Source of the DNA: Hippopus hippopus
Taxonomy: Eukaryota; Mollusca; Bivalvia; Cardiida; Cardiidae
Direction of reading: 5' to 3'
NCBI GenBank assembly: GCA_946811185.2
Contig: OX328106.1
Location: 6,209,777 to 6,273,776 of the forward strand
Length of the DNA stretch: 64,000 nt
Shown: positions 30,803 to 39,742 of the stretch, piece after piece
Layout: the number at the start of each line of letters is the position of its first letter
Numbering within the stretch: position 1 is the stretch's first letter
Notes under the pieces: model-generated
What the model was told of the DNA's origin: nothing
Seen by the model: only the letters and a program-made list of their open reading frames with translations
The model's database searches: none
Made by a program: the position numbers and the translations under genes

Positions 30803-31040
30803 GAAATCTTATCCGAACCAGGTGACACAATTTTGGACCTGTTCAAATTGTGAGTATTTGCAGATGACAAATGTGACTCAAATGAAGGGATTTGTCATTG
30901 AAAGGAATTAGAAAACATTGTGGGGGAAAAGGAGAAAATGCTGGTTTCCAGCATTTTCTCCTTTTTCCACAATGTTTTAAAAGCTTTCTCTCTTCAGGGT
31001 GGTATTAGTAAAACTAGAAACTATTTGGCAAGGGTGAAAA
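30803..31040 (-). mobile_element. MITE-A, reverse copy
   Basis: Core at 30911-30978 with centre GGTTTCC; terminal TTAAs lost. Confidence 0.78.
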
Positions 31041-31117
31041 CCTTTTACATCTTTATACAATTTTTCAGGCTTGAGTTGTTACTAGTATTTTTCAGAACAT
31101 TCTTTTCAGACCGCAGG

Positions 31118-31168
31118 CCAGATCCTAGATCAGACTGCATATTCTGTGTGGTCTGATCTTGATCAAAA
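31118..31168. mobile_element. MITE-B palindrome, degraded
   Basis: ATCCTAGATCAGACTGCA and GTGGTCTGATCTTGATC arms. Confidence 0.6.
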
Positions 31169-31745
31169 TTACTCTAGAATTAGCTGCTTATGTAACTCGT
31201 AGTAGAACAATGAGATTGTCAAATATCTAGCTATAGGATTGAAACTATGATGAAGACACATGAAAATCTATTCGAACGACTATACTCAACTTTTTTCTAA
31301 CCAAAAATTGGCTTACCAGACAGCCAATCCATCGAACTAGAATAAACTTAGGGCATCAACATAATCCTAATTTCTTCACAGATTGATGTCTGTCCGAACA
31401 TAGGTACACTTCCGATAATGTTATAAACTTTCGGTACCACAAAATTTGTCAACTAACGTAGAAAATTTTAAGAAAGCAAAAGTATCAAAGACCAACGAAT
31501 GTCTCGCATCAATTTTAAATGCATTTAATGTCAAAATGAATCGTGATCAGTGGTAAAATTGATATTCTGAATTAATAGTGTGGGTTTCTCAAAAGGTGAT
31601 AACTTAGTAGTTGATACGGCCATCTGCACAGGCTAAGACCCTGACAGTAATGTTATCATCATCCCGAAATGTTCTTTGTTGTTCAACCTCTATATTAATC
31701 TCTCCCTTTTGGAAAATGTTATGCCTTTGTGGGCATTAAAAAGAG
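31169..31745. other. Intron, nothing recognised
   Basis: One of the longer repeat-free stretches; no coding signal seen. Confidence 0.45.
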
Positions 31746-31934
31746 ACAATACGATATCACGGCAACAGGTCACATATTCATGCATGTCCTGAGTTTCACC
31801 AGTACTAGGCTAGGGCTCTGAAGTATCTTGCCCAAGGACACTCCCACAAAACCCCAGTCCTTCCAATAAAGGCTTGAACCCAGAGCCTCCAGGTAAGGAA
31901 TCCTGCACTCTTCCACTGAACCATGCAGGATCCC
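31746..31934 (-). mobile_element. SINE-1, reverse, tail missing
   Basis: In reverse: GGGATCCTGCATGGTTCAGTGG head, GGAGGCTCTGGGTTCAAGCC B-box region, CAGAGCCCTAGCCTAGTACTGG body (segments). Confidence 0.82.
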
Positions 31935-32036
31935 ATGATACAAATAGGTAAAAGAGTCAAAGTAATTTGTAATGGATTATGTTTTGAATTTTGTATTTAT
32001 AAATGCTTCCTGTTAAAAGCTTACAGCAGCTGTCAG

Positions 32037-32175
32037 AACTTAAACTGCATTTGTGGCCAGTGTAGGTCAAGATCAGACTGCACTAAACATGCAGTCTGAT
32101 CTTTGATCTACACTGTCTTGTTTGCAGACACTTTTTAGACAAAATCAACCTTGAAATTAAAATTGTTTGGTTCCT
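32037..32175 (+). mobile_element. MITE-B (subtype 2), partial
   Basis: Palindrome at 32057-32115 (CCAGTGTAGGTC.. GATCTACACTG); right end not found. Confidence 0.7.
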
Positions 32176-32345
32176 TTTTCTAAACTGGAATGCCTGTTGA
32201 GGTTATGCTGCACACAAAGGATTGATTATGTAGTGTTTGTTTTTTCTTGCCAAGACAAATATAGAATAATAACAAGGAAATGACTTTTTGATTTCAAGAA
32301 CATGAAGTATGTCCTATTTTTGTATCCAGGACTAAAAAGATACAT

Positions 32346-32555
32346 CTAACCCTTAAAGCGCCTCCCATGACTTTAAGTGCCTGTGTGGCCAGTGTAAATC
32401 AAGATCAGGCTGCACAAAACATGCAGCCTGATCTTTGATCTACACTGTTTTGCTGAAACACTGTAGGCAAAGGCAACCACAGAGTTGCTATTATTTGGGT
32501 TGTATTTCTAGGATGAAAATGTCTGATATGTTAATTTGGCGGTCTAAGGGTTTAA
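32346..32555 (+). mobile_element. MITE-B (subtype 2), complete, mirrored change
   Basis: CTAACCCTTAAAGCGCC to GGCGGTCTAAGGGTTTAA; palindrome at 32389-32447 with AGGCTGCA on the left and TGCAGCCT on the right, where other copies have AGACTGCA/TGCAGTCT. Confidence 0.9.
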
Positions 32556-32665
32556 ATATGATGATATTAAAAGGCTAAAAACATACCTTTAATAATGATG
32601 ATATAAAAGAGCATTGTTTATGAAGAGGAAGCTGTTATTAGTCATTTTTAACAATATACATGTAA

Positions 32666-32931
32666 TTATCCCATAACCACACAATCCCAAATTTTGGCAC
32701 TGAGAAAGAAAGCTTTTTGAAGACATTGTGGGAAAAGGAGAAAATACTGGTAGCCAGCATTTTCTCTTTCCCAAAATACTTAGTACTCCTCCCAAAATAA
32801 TTTCAATTTTTGAGTCACGTACTCCTCCCAAAATAATTTCAATTTTTGAGTCACACTCATTTTGTTGTCTGCAAATGCTTTCAACTTAAATCAATGAATT
32901 TTGTTGTTTGGTAAGAGATAACTCAGCGGAG
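32666..32931 (+). mobile_element. MITE-A, forward copy with 36-bp tandem duplication
   Basis: Core at about 32724-32783, right arm shortened. In the long arm a 36-bp unit (GTACTCCTCCC.. GAGTCAC) occurs twice exactly, 32783-32818 and 32819-32854. Confidence 0.82.
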
Positions 32932-32937
32932 CCTGGT

Positions 32938-33075
32938 ACCTCAATTTGCAATGTATAGAGCCAGTTATCTAGTGTCGCATGTTCAACTTCCTGCATGAGC
33001 AAGCTGTTTTTCCAGGACTGATGATAATCATTGTGACAGGAATCATTCTTCACTCATCCCTGAACATTGTTTTGA
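32938..33075 (+). mobile_element. SINE-3, 5' part
   Basis: GGAGCCTGGTACCTCAATTTG head, then GGACTGATGATAATCATTGTGAC body; 3' part missing. Confidence 0.6.
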
Positions 33076-33224
33076 TGATAATTATTTAAGTAGGACAAAG
33101 CAATTAGAGGAAGTTTCTCCATTTGCATCAGAATTATATCGTAACAAATTTATATCTGTTATAAATTGTATTGTTCATGTATTTAAATGTTTTATATGTT
33201 AATTAATATATAAATTTTAAATGT

Positions 33225-33279
33225 GAACTTGCACATTTAATTTGTCAACTACAAACGCTTTCATCATGGACTTGCTTAA
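33225..33279 (+). mobile_element. MITE-A long-arm fragment
   Basis: CACATTTAATTTGTCAACTAC and CGCTTTCATCATGGACTTGC (segments); runs directly into the next copy. Confidence 0.55.
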
Positions 33280-33496
33280 CTCAAATGACAAATTTTGGAC
33301 TATTCAAAAATCAAAGAATTTGCAGATTACAAATTAAATGTGGTTCACATACTGATTTCAGTCTATGTTTGGCTAAAAAACATGGTGGAAGAAAGAGAAA
33401 GTGCTGGCTACTAGCATTTTCTCCTCTTCCCTAAATGTTTTTTATAGCCTTCTTTTTCAGGGTCATCAAAACTTGGAATTGTTTGGTAAAGAGTTA
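33276..33496 (-). mobile_element. MITE-A, reverse copy
   Basis: TTAA at 33276-33279 and 33493-33496; core at 33375-33441, diverged. Confidence 0.82.
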
Positions 33497-33547
33497 AACG
33501 GATAATAAAACAGATTTTGACCCAAAAATTTTTTTGGTGGAGAAAGA

Positions 33548-33990
33548 TGGTTGTAGAAATAGAGGATATTTGTTTTTTACGGTGAGAGATGGAAATTTAT
33601 TTTGAGTGAACATCATTGGTAATATTTTCACGAGTGGCACAGCAACAAGTGAAAATAGTACTGTTGATGTTCACTCAATGAAATAAACTTTGATGCACCA
33701 CTTGTGAAAATATTACCGATGATGTTCACTCAATGAAATAAATTTCCGTCTTTCACCAAAAAAACAAATATTCTATTTATTTCATGCTTTTAACGCTTTC
33801 TGGGGGAACTAGAAAAATAATCAAAATCAAGTACAGTTCTTTTTTATTATTCCCCGTGGCATACCCCGTTTCCACTTTCGATTGAAGAGTTGGAACATAA
33901 AATCTGTATTTTTCACTGGCAGTAACCATGAAATATCGAAAAATATTTCACCGTTATTTCTCGATAACCTACTGGAAAGCATGAAATAAA
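33548..33990. mobile_element. Fold-back family I, longest copy
   Basis: AAATAGAGGATATTTG and CAAATATTCTATTTATTTCATGC arms around GTGAACATCATTGG/.. GATGTTCACTCAATG, then TTTATTTCATGCTTTTAACG paired with GGAAAGCATGAAATAAA at 33970-33988. Two nested inverted-repeat units. Confidence 0.72.
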
Positions 33991-34224
33991 TGATGGTATT
34001 AAAATTGTATTAATCTTTTGTTATGCAATAAGGACTATATACCATTACTATCTGGATAGGAAATCTTAAAGTAAAATACGAGTATTCAGTAATTTCTTGT
34101 TTTGAACATGTGTTTCAGTCCATGTGTTAATTTTTAAACAATCTTTGCATATGAAAGAAAATAAGGACTCTTTGTTTAGATTTTCTCAAAAAACTTGGAA
34201 AAAGGAATGTGGTTTGGACACTGT

Positions 34225-34680
34225 TTAACTCTTTACCAAATAGCAAAATACTACAGTTGTCTAAATTGAAAGCATTTGCAGTCGAAAAATTTATGTTGGA
34301 AAAAAAAAAAGACATTTTCTATCTTGGATAGGGCCTAAAAAAAATATCTCTGTTTAGGGTTTCCCGACCCTACCTAGAAAATGCTGCTGACCCTAACTTT
34401 TTACCCTACAGTTGAAAAAAAAATTTTTTTCGGGATGATTTTGGTACATGGTCCATGTAATAAGTTTCTGGGAAAAAAAAATCCCTACCTACCTCTACCT
34501 ACAGCATCTCGGACCAAAACCCTAAACACTGATTTTTTTTTTGTTAGGCCTAGGGTAGAAAATATTGTGGGAAAAGGAGAAAATGCTGGTTACCAGCATT
34601 TTCTCCTTTTCCAACAATGTTTTCAAAACCCACCTTTTTTTAGGGTTGTTAAAAGTCGGGATTGTGTGGTAAAGGGTTAA
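34225..34680 (-). mobile_element. MITE-A reverse copy hosting element P
   Basis: TTAA at 34225-34228 and 34677-34680. Long arm to 34331, then P, then GGTAGAAAATATTG and core at 34558-34624. Confidence 0.88.
34332..34550. mobile_element. Element P, Harbinger-like MITE in MITE-A
   Basis: 219 bp; inverted ends GGCCTAAAAAAAAT and ATTTTTTTTTTGTTAGGCC with CTGTTTAGGGTTT/AAACCCTAAACAC inside. Flanked by TAG on both sides (34329-34331, 34551-34553). Three-base duplications and GGCC-type ends are seen in PIF/Harbinger MITEs; the class call is inferred. Confidence 0.8.
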
Positions 34681-34707
34681 AAATTTGTTGTCTGCCAAAG
34701 AGTTTAC

Positions 34708-34890
34708 AAAAATTAGAACTAGTCCATTTTGGAACCATTTTGTAGAGGACAAAAATGTGATTCAAATGCTAGGATTTGTCTGTGAAATGGCAGAAAACAT
34801 TGTGAGGAAAGGAGAAAATGCTGGTTACCAGCACTTTTTCCTTTTTCAATGATGTTTCCTTTTTTCTTAGGGTGAAAAAAAAAAGAACGA
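34708..34890 (-). mobile_element. MITE-A, reverse copy, ends lost
   Basis: ACTAGTCCATTTTGGAACC long arm; core at about 34794-34860 with diverged right arm. Confidence 0.65.
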
Positions 34891-35012
34891 TGATTTTCAG
34901 CTTAAGCAGACAGCAAAAACTGACATGTCCAGGTCACAACAATCAATCCGTAATCCAATACTGTCCATGATAAACTGCCAAAATTCTTTACCTTGTACAA
35001 AGCCTATCTATC

Positions 35013-35275
35013 TGGCTTGCAACACGCGAAAAGGGGCATTCGAACATTTGCATAAATTGTCGTCTCAGATCAGCCTGCAAAGTCCACGCAGGGTAACCCA
35101 AGATGGCACTTCACGGCTACATCAGATTTTGTCCTTCAGTAGACATGCGCAAAACAGAAAATTACATAAAAACGGAAAGTGTTGTTTCAGATTAGCCTGT
35201 GCGGATTGCGCAGGCTGATCTGAGACGACACTTTACGCAAATGTCCGAATGCCCCTGTTTGCGTGTTGCAGGCCA
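35013..35275. mobile_element. Fold-back MITE family D
   Basis: TGGCTTGCAACACGCG and GCGTGTTGCAGGCCA ends, next AGGGGCATTCG/CGAATGCCCC, and inner GTCTCAGATCAGCCTGC/GCAGGCTGATCTGAGAC. One copy here. The 97-aa ORF is this repeat. Confidence 0.85.
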
Positions 35276-35331
35276 TCTATAGGTCGCACTTAGTTATTGT
35301 AATGTCATGGTCTGTCTTTGTTACAGGCTGA

Positions 35332-35412
35332 GCCTCCTAGCTCAATCGACAATGTACATGGCTTGAACACAGGTGGTAGCTGGTTCAATTCCTGGTGTAT
35401 TGACTGGTCTGG
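35332..35412 (+). mobile_element. SINE-3 head only
   Basis: GAGCCTCCTAGCTCAATCGAC (segments) A box and GGTTCAATTCC B box; body absent. Too degenerate for a tRNA gene. Confidence 0.55.
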
Positions 35413-35424
35413 GACAATTTTGTC

Positions 35425-35464
35425 TAAGGTACAAGTAACACACTCTCTGATTGGCTAAACCAAA
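35425..35464 (+). mobile_element. Fold-back F fragment
   Basis: AAGTAACACACTCTCTGATTGGCTAAACCA: the inner arm of F only. Confidence 0.6.
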
Positions 35465-35691
35465 TGAGCAATGCTTTTAGAAAAGGGGACCTTAATACAT
35501 CTGCAAAAAGTATCAACCCATGTCAGCCTGTGCAGTCCACTCAGGCTGGCATGAGTTGAAACTTTTTGCTATTTGTAGATTTTCTGCATGTCAAAGGACC
35601 ATTCTGTCTCCAGGTCTAGTCAGTTGTTAGACTGAATGGATTTTATTGATGAATTATTAAATGATGACTTGCATGGTATAATGGATCATGG
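35463..35691 (-). mobile_element. Fold-back MITE family C, reverse, truncated
   Basis: AATGAGCAATGC.. CATCTGCAAAAAGT end and palindrome TGTCAGCCTGTGCAG/CTCAGGCTGGCATG; cut off at 35691 where a MITE-A half begins. Confidence 0.65.
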
Positions 35692-35945
35692 TAACCAGCA
35701 TTTTCTTCCTTTTCTACAATGTTTTCTACCATTTTAGTGACAAAGTCAATTGTTTGAGCCACACTGAATTTGTCATCTGCAATTGCTTTTTAAGGTCTAT
35801 GGCCCCTAACTCATCGGTAAACATCGACGTTTTCGTAAAGGGTTTTCAGGCAATCTTGGCAGCGTCCGTCTTTTAATATGAAGTTAGGGGCCATAGACCT
35901 TAATTTGGAAAAGTCTAAAATTTTGTCGTTTGTTAAACAGTTTTT
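35692..35945 (+). mobile_element. MITE-A right half hosting element Q
   Basis: Starts at the core centre (TAACCAGCATTTTCTTCC). The long arm is interrupted at 35790-35903 and then continues ATTTGGAAAAGTC.. GTCGTTTGTTAAACAG. Confidence 0.75.
35794..35899. mobile_element. Element Q, small TTAA-flanked MITE
   Basis: 106 bp with perfect ends GGTCTATGGCCCCTAACT/AGTTAGGGGCCATAGACC; TTAA on each side (35790-35793, 35900-35903). Confidence 0.85.
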
Positions 35946-35959
35946 AACCCTTCTTTTGC

Positions 35960-36070
35960 CAGAGCATTGCTGAAATGGTGTAGCCAATCAGAAATCATGT
36001 TACTTTTCAGATTATGAATTGAAGTAAGAATCTGAATTAGAATGGTAGTTGAATACAGGTCCTAGGGTGT
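35960..36070 (+). mobile_element. Fold-back F, right half
   Basis: GGTGTAGCCAATCAGAAATC.. ATTAGAATGGTAGTTGAATA; left half absent. Confidence 0.6.
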
Positions 36071-36432
36071 CTGTCTATGATTCAGAATGACAGCAAACCC
36101 CTAGAAATGCATCATCATGTTGTTATTTTGTAGTTTTGGCGCAGGATTTTGTGTCACAGTTTATATTGAGAAGATTAACTATGATGATATATGGGCTCCC
36201 TCCCTGCTGCTTGGACAGAAACCCATGGGTATCCCAATTACAAACAAACTATAAAACTGTCAGTTTACTGGCAGGAGGCCTTGCAACTGTATGGGCTTCA
36301 TTGGGTGTTGTGTCTGTCAAGAAGCCCAGGATTTTAATTAAGGGTATCAAATGAAATAACAAGATGGTGTTTTGTAAGGATTGAATTATGGGATTAGATT
36401 CCTTCATAGGCTACAATGAGTTGCTCTATATC
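36071..36432. other. Intron, unique sequence with a 72-aa ORF
   Basis: ORF 36136-36354 (+) is not repeat-derived as far as I can see, but has no recognisable domain, no clear splice pair and ends in AT-rich sequence. I do not call it a gene. Confidence 0.4.
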
Positions 36433-36650
36433 AGACAACAGTATCTTGGTCTTGTTCAGTTTGACAGTATTTGTAGATGACAAACTTTATGTGATTCAAA
36501 TGATAGAACCTGTCTTTGAATGGACAGAAAACATTGTGGGAGAAGGAGAAAATGTTGGTAACCAGCATTTTCTCCTTTTCTCACAGTGTTTTCAAAAGTC
36601 TCTTTCCAGAAGTGTCATAAAATACCTCTGATCGTTTGATAAAGCGTTAA
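36433..36650 (-). mobile_element. MITE-A, reverse copy
   Basis: Left end decayed; core at 36530-36597; right TTAA at 36647-36650 shared with the next fragment. Confidence 0.8.
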
Positions 36651-36722
36651 CTCTTAAAATAACAACAAATTTTACATATTTCCAGATAAAAAGCATTTGA
36701 TGATGACAGAATAAGTGTTTAA
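36647..36722 (-). mobile_element. MITE-A, half copy in a chain
   Basis: Long arm only (TTAACTCTTAAAATAACAAC.. AAAGCATTTGATGATGACAG), bounded by TTAA on both sides (36647, 36719). Confidence 0.65.
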
Positions 36723-36946
36723 CTCTTTACCACATGATAATATTTTAGACTGGACCAAATTCAAAGCATTTGCAGACGACAAATTAAATGTTGCTCAAAT
36801 GATAGGATTTGTTTCTGAAAGGTTAGAAAACATTGTGGGAAAAGGAGAAAATGCTGGTCGCCAGCATTTTCTCCTTTTCCAACAATGTATTCAAAAGTCT
36901 AGTCTGTCAGGGTCGTTAAAACTCGGGATTGTGTGGTAAAGGGTTA
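36719..36946 (-). mobile_element. MITE-A, complete reverse copy
   Basis: TTAA at 36719-36722 and 36943-36946 (228 bp); core at 36826-36892, centre GGTCGCC. Confidence 0.93.
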
Positions 36947-37095
36947 ACTTGCCTGATGGGATTTGTCTCTGAAGGGGTAGAAAACAATGGAGGAAAAGGA
37001 TGAAAAGGCTGGTAATATTCATTTTCTCCTTTTCCTACAAGGTTTTCAAAAGTCTCTTTCCCCAAGGCTGTTTAAATTGTTGGATAAAGGGTTAA
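36943..37095 (-). mobile_element. MITE-A, reverse copy with long-arm deletion
   Basis: Shares TTAA 36943; most of the long arm is missing (goes straight to GATGGGATTTGTCTCTG); ends TTAA 37092-37095. Confidence 0.8.
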
Positions 37096-37178
37096 CTATA
37101 TTTTCATGCCAGAAAACAGCAGATGGTTCATTTTGGGATTTCAAAGCTTTAATTGCCCAAAGAAAGATATCGCAGTTT

Positions 37179-37242
37179 CAGACAATGTAGATGATGTCAG
37201 GCTGCATGTTCCTGCAGACTCTTGACTTGATCTGTACTGTCC
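37179..37242. mobile_element. MITE-B palindrome, degraded
   Basis: GACAATGTAGATGATGTCAGG and GATCTGTACTGTC arms. Confidence 0.5.
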
Positions 37243-37349
37243 CAAATCGGGCATCAAGAGGGACTAAGCAGCCTGAGGATTAATCTTTTACCAAATGACA
37301 AAATTTTGGACATATCTGCATTCAAAGCAATTGCAGAGGACATTATTAG

Positions 37350-37491
37350 TTGTACGGTCAGGTGACAGGGGACTTGGAAACTTGTTCACGGCTGTGGTGA
37401 ACCATGTCGCCCCGAGCCGAAGGCGAGGTGGCGACCTTATTTACCACAGCCGTGAACAAGTTTCCAGGTCCCCTGCCACCTGACTGTACAA
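37350..37491. mobile_element. Fold-back element R
   Basis: 142 bp; 48-bp arms TTGTACGGTCAGGTGACAGG.. and complement (left 37350-37397, right 37444-37491) with few mismatches. The loop contains a further GTCGCC/GGCGAC stem. The two 60-aa ORFs here are by-products. Confidence 0.88.
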
Positions 37492-37494
37492 TGA

Positions 37495-37864
37495 ATTTAT
37501 TACACTGCAAAGTTTTACCATTCCAACGTGTGTTAAGCAAAATTCACCTGTTTTCTGGTTTCAAAAATTGAGTACGCTGACGAAGTAGAATTTCCCTTCT
37601 GAGTGCCCCAATTCAATGAAAACTGACGTCACTGGGAACTGACGTCACTGAAACCTTGGTAAAACGTGCAGTTTAGTGCACAATCTTGATGTTAATCTTG
37701 ATCGACGCTGCCATTTTGGATGTTGTGTTGAAAGTGTAGTCATGTATATGGGGCCCCCGAAAGGGAAACTGCTTTTACATTGGTTTTGCCAGTGTACATG
37801 ATGTATATGTTCGGGGCATATTATCCAATCAGATCACGAGAAATTTCTTTGCAGTATAATAATA
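37495..37864. mobile_element. Insertion S with inverted ends
   Basis: TTTATTACACTGCAAAG at the left and CTTTGCAGTATAATAATA at the right are inverted. More GC-rich and CpG-rich than its surroundings. May form one insertion with R. Confidence 0.6.
37624..37647. promoter_or_regulatory. Two consensus CRE (TGACGTCA) sites
   Basis: TGACGTCA at 37624-37631 and 37640-37647, 16 bp apart within a direct repeat AACTGACGTCACTG. TGACGTCA is the CREB/ATF binding palindrome. Whether bound is unknown; they lie inside insertion S. Confidence 0.55.
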
Positions 37865-38143
37865 TCAAATGTATCTCAAATTGTAAGATTTGTTATTGAA
37901 AGGATAGAAACATTGTGATAAAAGGAGAAAATGCTGGTTACCAGCATTTTCTCCTTTTTCCACAATGTTTTCAAAAGGCTTCATCCTAAAGGATGGTTTA
38001 AACACTGGATTGTTTGGTAAAGGGTTAGATTTGGAAAAATAAAACTTTAAAAAACTTGTCCTTAGTAGTTGTTAGCATTGTCATATTTCTCACTAACCTT
38101 CTTATGATGATCTTTCTTTGTGTTTGATGAAATTTTTTGGGGG

Positions 38144-38430
38144 GCATGGATACTTGTTTTTACACACATGAAGTCATTTATAATACTTGTAAAGAAACAT
38201 TTGATACCTTGCCTACCCGACTTCATGATAGAGATAGTGGTATCATAAGTCAAGATTTTAGTGAGAAATCCATTTCTTAAATCATTACTTTTTGAGCATG
38301 GATACTTGTTTTTACACACCTGAAGTAATCTATATACTTGTTACGAAATATTTGATACTTTCCCTACCCGACTTGGTGATACAGAGACTGGTATGATAAG
38401 TCAAGATTTTAGTTAAAGAAATCCATTATT
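38144..38430 (+). repeat. Tandem duplication T, about 152-bp unit
   Basis: GCATGGATACTTGTTTTTACACAC begins units at 38144 and 38296 (segments); both contain CCCTACCCGACTT and AAGTCAAGATTTTAGT. No resemblance to other families here. Confidence 0.82.
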
Positions 38431-38438
38431 TTCTTCTC

Positions 38439-38651
38439 TTAACACTCGGGTTGCTAAGCACAGCTCAAGGACCCTTTGCTGGCAGTGTAGGTCAAGATCT
38501 GACTGCACAGAGTGTGCAGTCTGATCTTGGATCTATACTGTCGGATAAGGAGGTATTTTCCTCCAAAAAATAACTTTGAAATAGCAATATTTGGGTTTAT
38601 TACTATCAGCTTAAAAGTTTCATTTAACTGATCTGGCAGGTTATGGGTTAA
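38439..38651 (+). mobile_element. MITE-B (subtype 1), complete
   Basis: TTAA at 38439-38442 and 38648-38651; palindrome at 38482-38540. Right TTAA is shared with a MITE-A. Confidence 0.9.
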
Positions 38652-38805
38652 CATTTGAGAAAAACTAGCCAAGAAAAAGGCTTATGGAAATATTGTGGGA
38701 AAAGACAGAAATGCTGGTAACAAGCATTTTCTCCTTTTCCCACAATGTTTTCTGCCATATCAAAGACAGTTTTCTCCATTTGGTTGAATTGCAAATTGTA
38801 GTCGG
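38648..38805 (+). mobile_element. MITE-A, forward, both arms shortened
   Basis: Starts at the MITE-B TTAA and reads as from the internal short-arm TTAA; core at 38687-38753; long arm ends early. Confidence 0.72.
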
Positions 38806-39026
38806 TGAATTCTTTAGCAAACAACAAAATCTAAGACTAGTCCGAATTGAAAGCACATACAACAAAATAAGTGTGACACAAGAACTAAAATATTTGAGAA
38901 GGGTTTAAAACATTGTGGGAAAAGGAGAAAATGCTGGTTACCAGCATTTTCTCCTTTTCCCACAATGTTTTCAGAAGCCTTCTTTCTCAAGGTCATTTAA
39001 AGTTGGGATTGCGTGGTACAAGGTTA
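38806..39026 (-). mobile_element. MITE-A, reverse copy
   Basis: ATTCTTTAGCAAACAACAAAA left end; core at 38906-38972, both arms matching; TTAA 39023-39026. Confidence 0.85.
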
Positions 39027-39059
39027 AGTTGAAAAAAAATATTGCTTGCATGTTGAAAG

Positions 39060-39160
39060 GTATTATCTTGTTTTATGCATAATTTATACTTGTTAGGAAA
39101 TATTTGATACCCATCTTTCCTTCTTGGTGAAAGAGATACTGCATAACAAAATGTGAATAG
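39060..39160 (+). repeat. Repeat T, separate third copy
   Basis: TACTTGTTAGGAAATATTTGATACC and TTGGTGAAAGAGATACTG (segments) match the second half of the T unit. Confidence 0.6.
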
Positions 39161-39213
39161 TTAACGAGACTTGCAGCTTTAAGATTTTTTTTTTTCAGTT
39201 CACCTTACCCTTT

Positions 39214-39407
39214 TGATAAAGTGTAGGAATTGTGACCTGGAGGCCCTGGGTTTGAGCCTCACTGTATCCACTTGGGCAAGACACTTTAGAGCCCTAGCCT
39301 AGTACTGCTGGGACCCAGGAAATACATGAATATGTGAGCTGTTGCAGTGATATGACTGAAAAATTGTTGAAAGCATAAAACACCATTCATTTAATCAATC
39401 AATCAGC
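39214..39407 (+). mobile_element. SINE-1, 5'-truncated
   Basis: Perfect 11-bp duplication CCTTACCCTTT at 39203-39213 and 39408-39418; the target is the terminal repeat of a MITE-A. B box GGGTTTGAGCC present, A box lost. Confidence 0.92.
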
Positions 39408-39632
39408 CTTACCCTTTACCAACCAGTCCTTAGGAGTAAGACTTTTTAAAACATTCTGGGAAAAGGAGGAAATGGGGTGTGTGTGACAGAATTTGTCTCA
39501 GAAAAGGTAGAAAGCATTATGGGAAAAGGAGAAAAATTTTTGTTACCAGCATTTTCTCCATTTCCAACAATGCTTTCAATGGCTTTTTTCCTCAAGGTCG
39601 TTATAACTGGGAATTGTATGATAAGGGGTTAA
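39408..39632. mobile_element. MITE-A recombinant, short arms on both sides
   Basis: Left: forward short arm CCTTACCCTTTACCAACC.. to core start. Right: reverse core (39513-39582) and short arm ending ATAAGGGGTTAA. No long arm at either end. Confidence 0.68.
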
Positions 39633-39742
39633 AGCATTTGCTAATGACAATTCAGTGTGGCTGAAGTAAAAGAAAATGGCTCAAAAGTAAGGGTTTGTTT
39701 TTGTATGGTAGTAAACTTTGTGGAAAAAGGAGAAAAAAACTT
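39633..39742 (-). mobile_element. MITE-A, left half of a reverse copy
   Basis: AGCATTTGCTAATGACAATTC to core start GTGGAAAAAGGAG. Confidence 0.6.

Larger units (their letters stand above)
37280..38028 (-). mobile_element. MITE-A reverse copy split by a 515-bp insertion
   Basis: TTAA 37280-37283; long arm to GCAGAGGACATTATTA, then foreign DNA (37350 to about 37864), then CAAATGTATCTCAAATTG and core at 37905-37972; ends TTAG 38025-38028. Confidence 0.82.

Noticed and set aside
32346..32447. MITE-B palindromes as transcription terminators
   Set aside because: They are mobile-element palindromes flanked by TTAA, with no gene end next to them.
36136..36354. 72-aa ORF in a repeat-poor stretch
   Set aside because: No domain, no clear exon borders, and nothing like an FGFRL1 segment.
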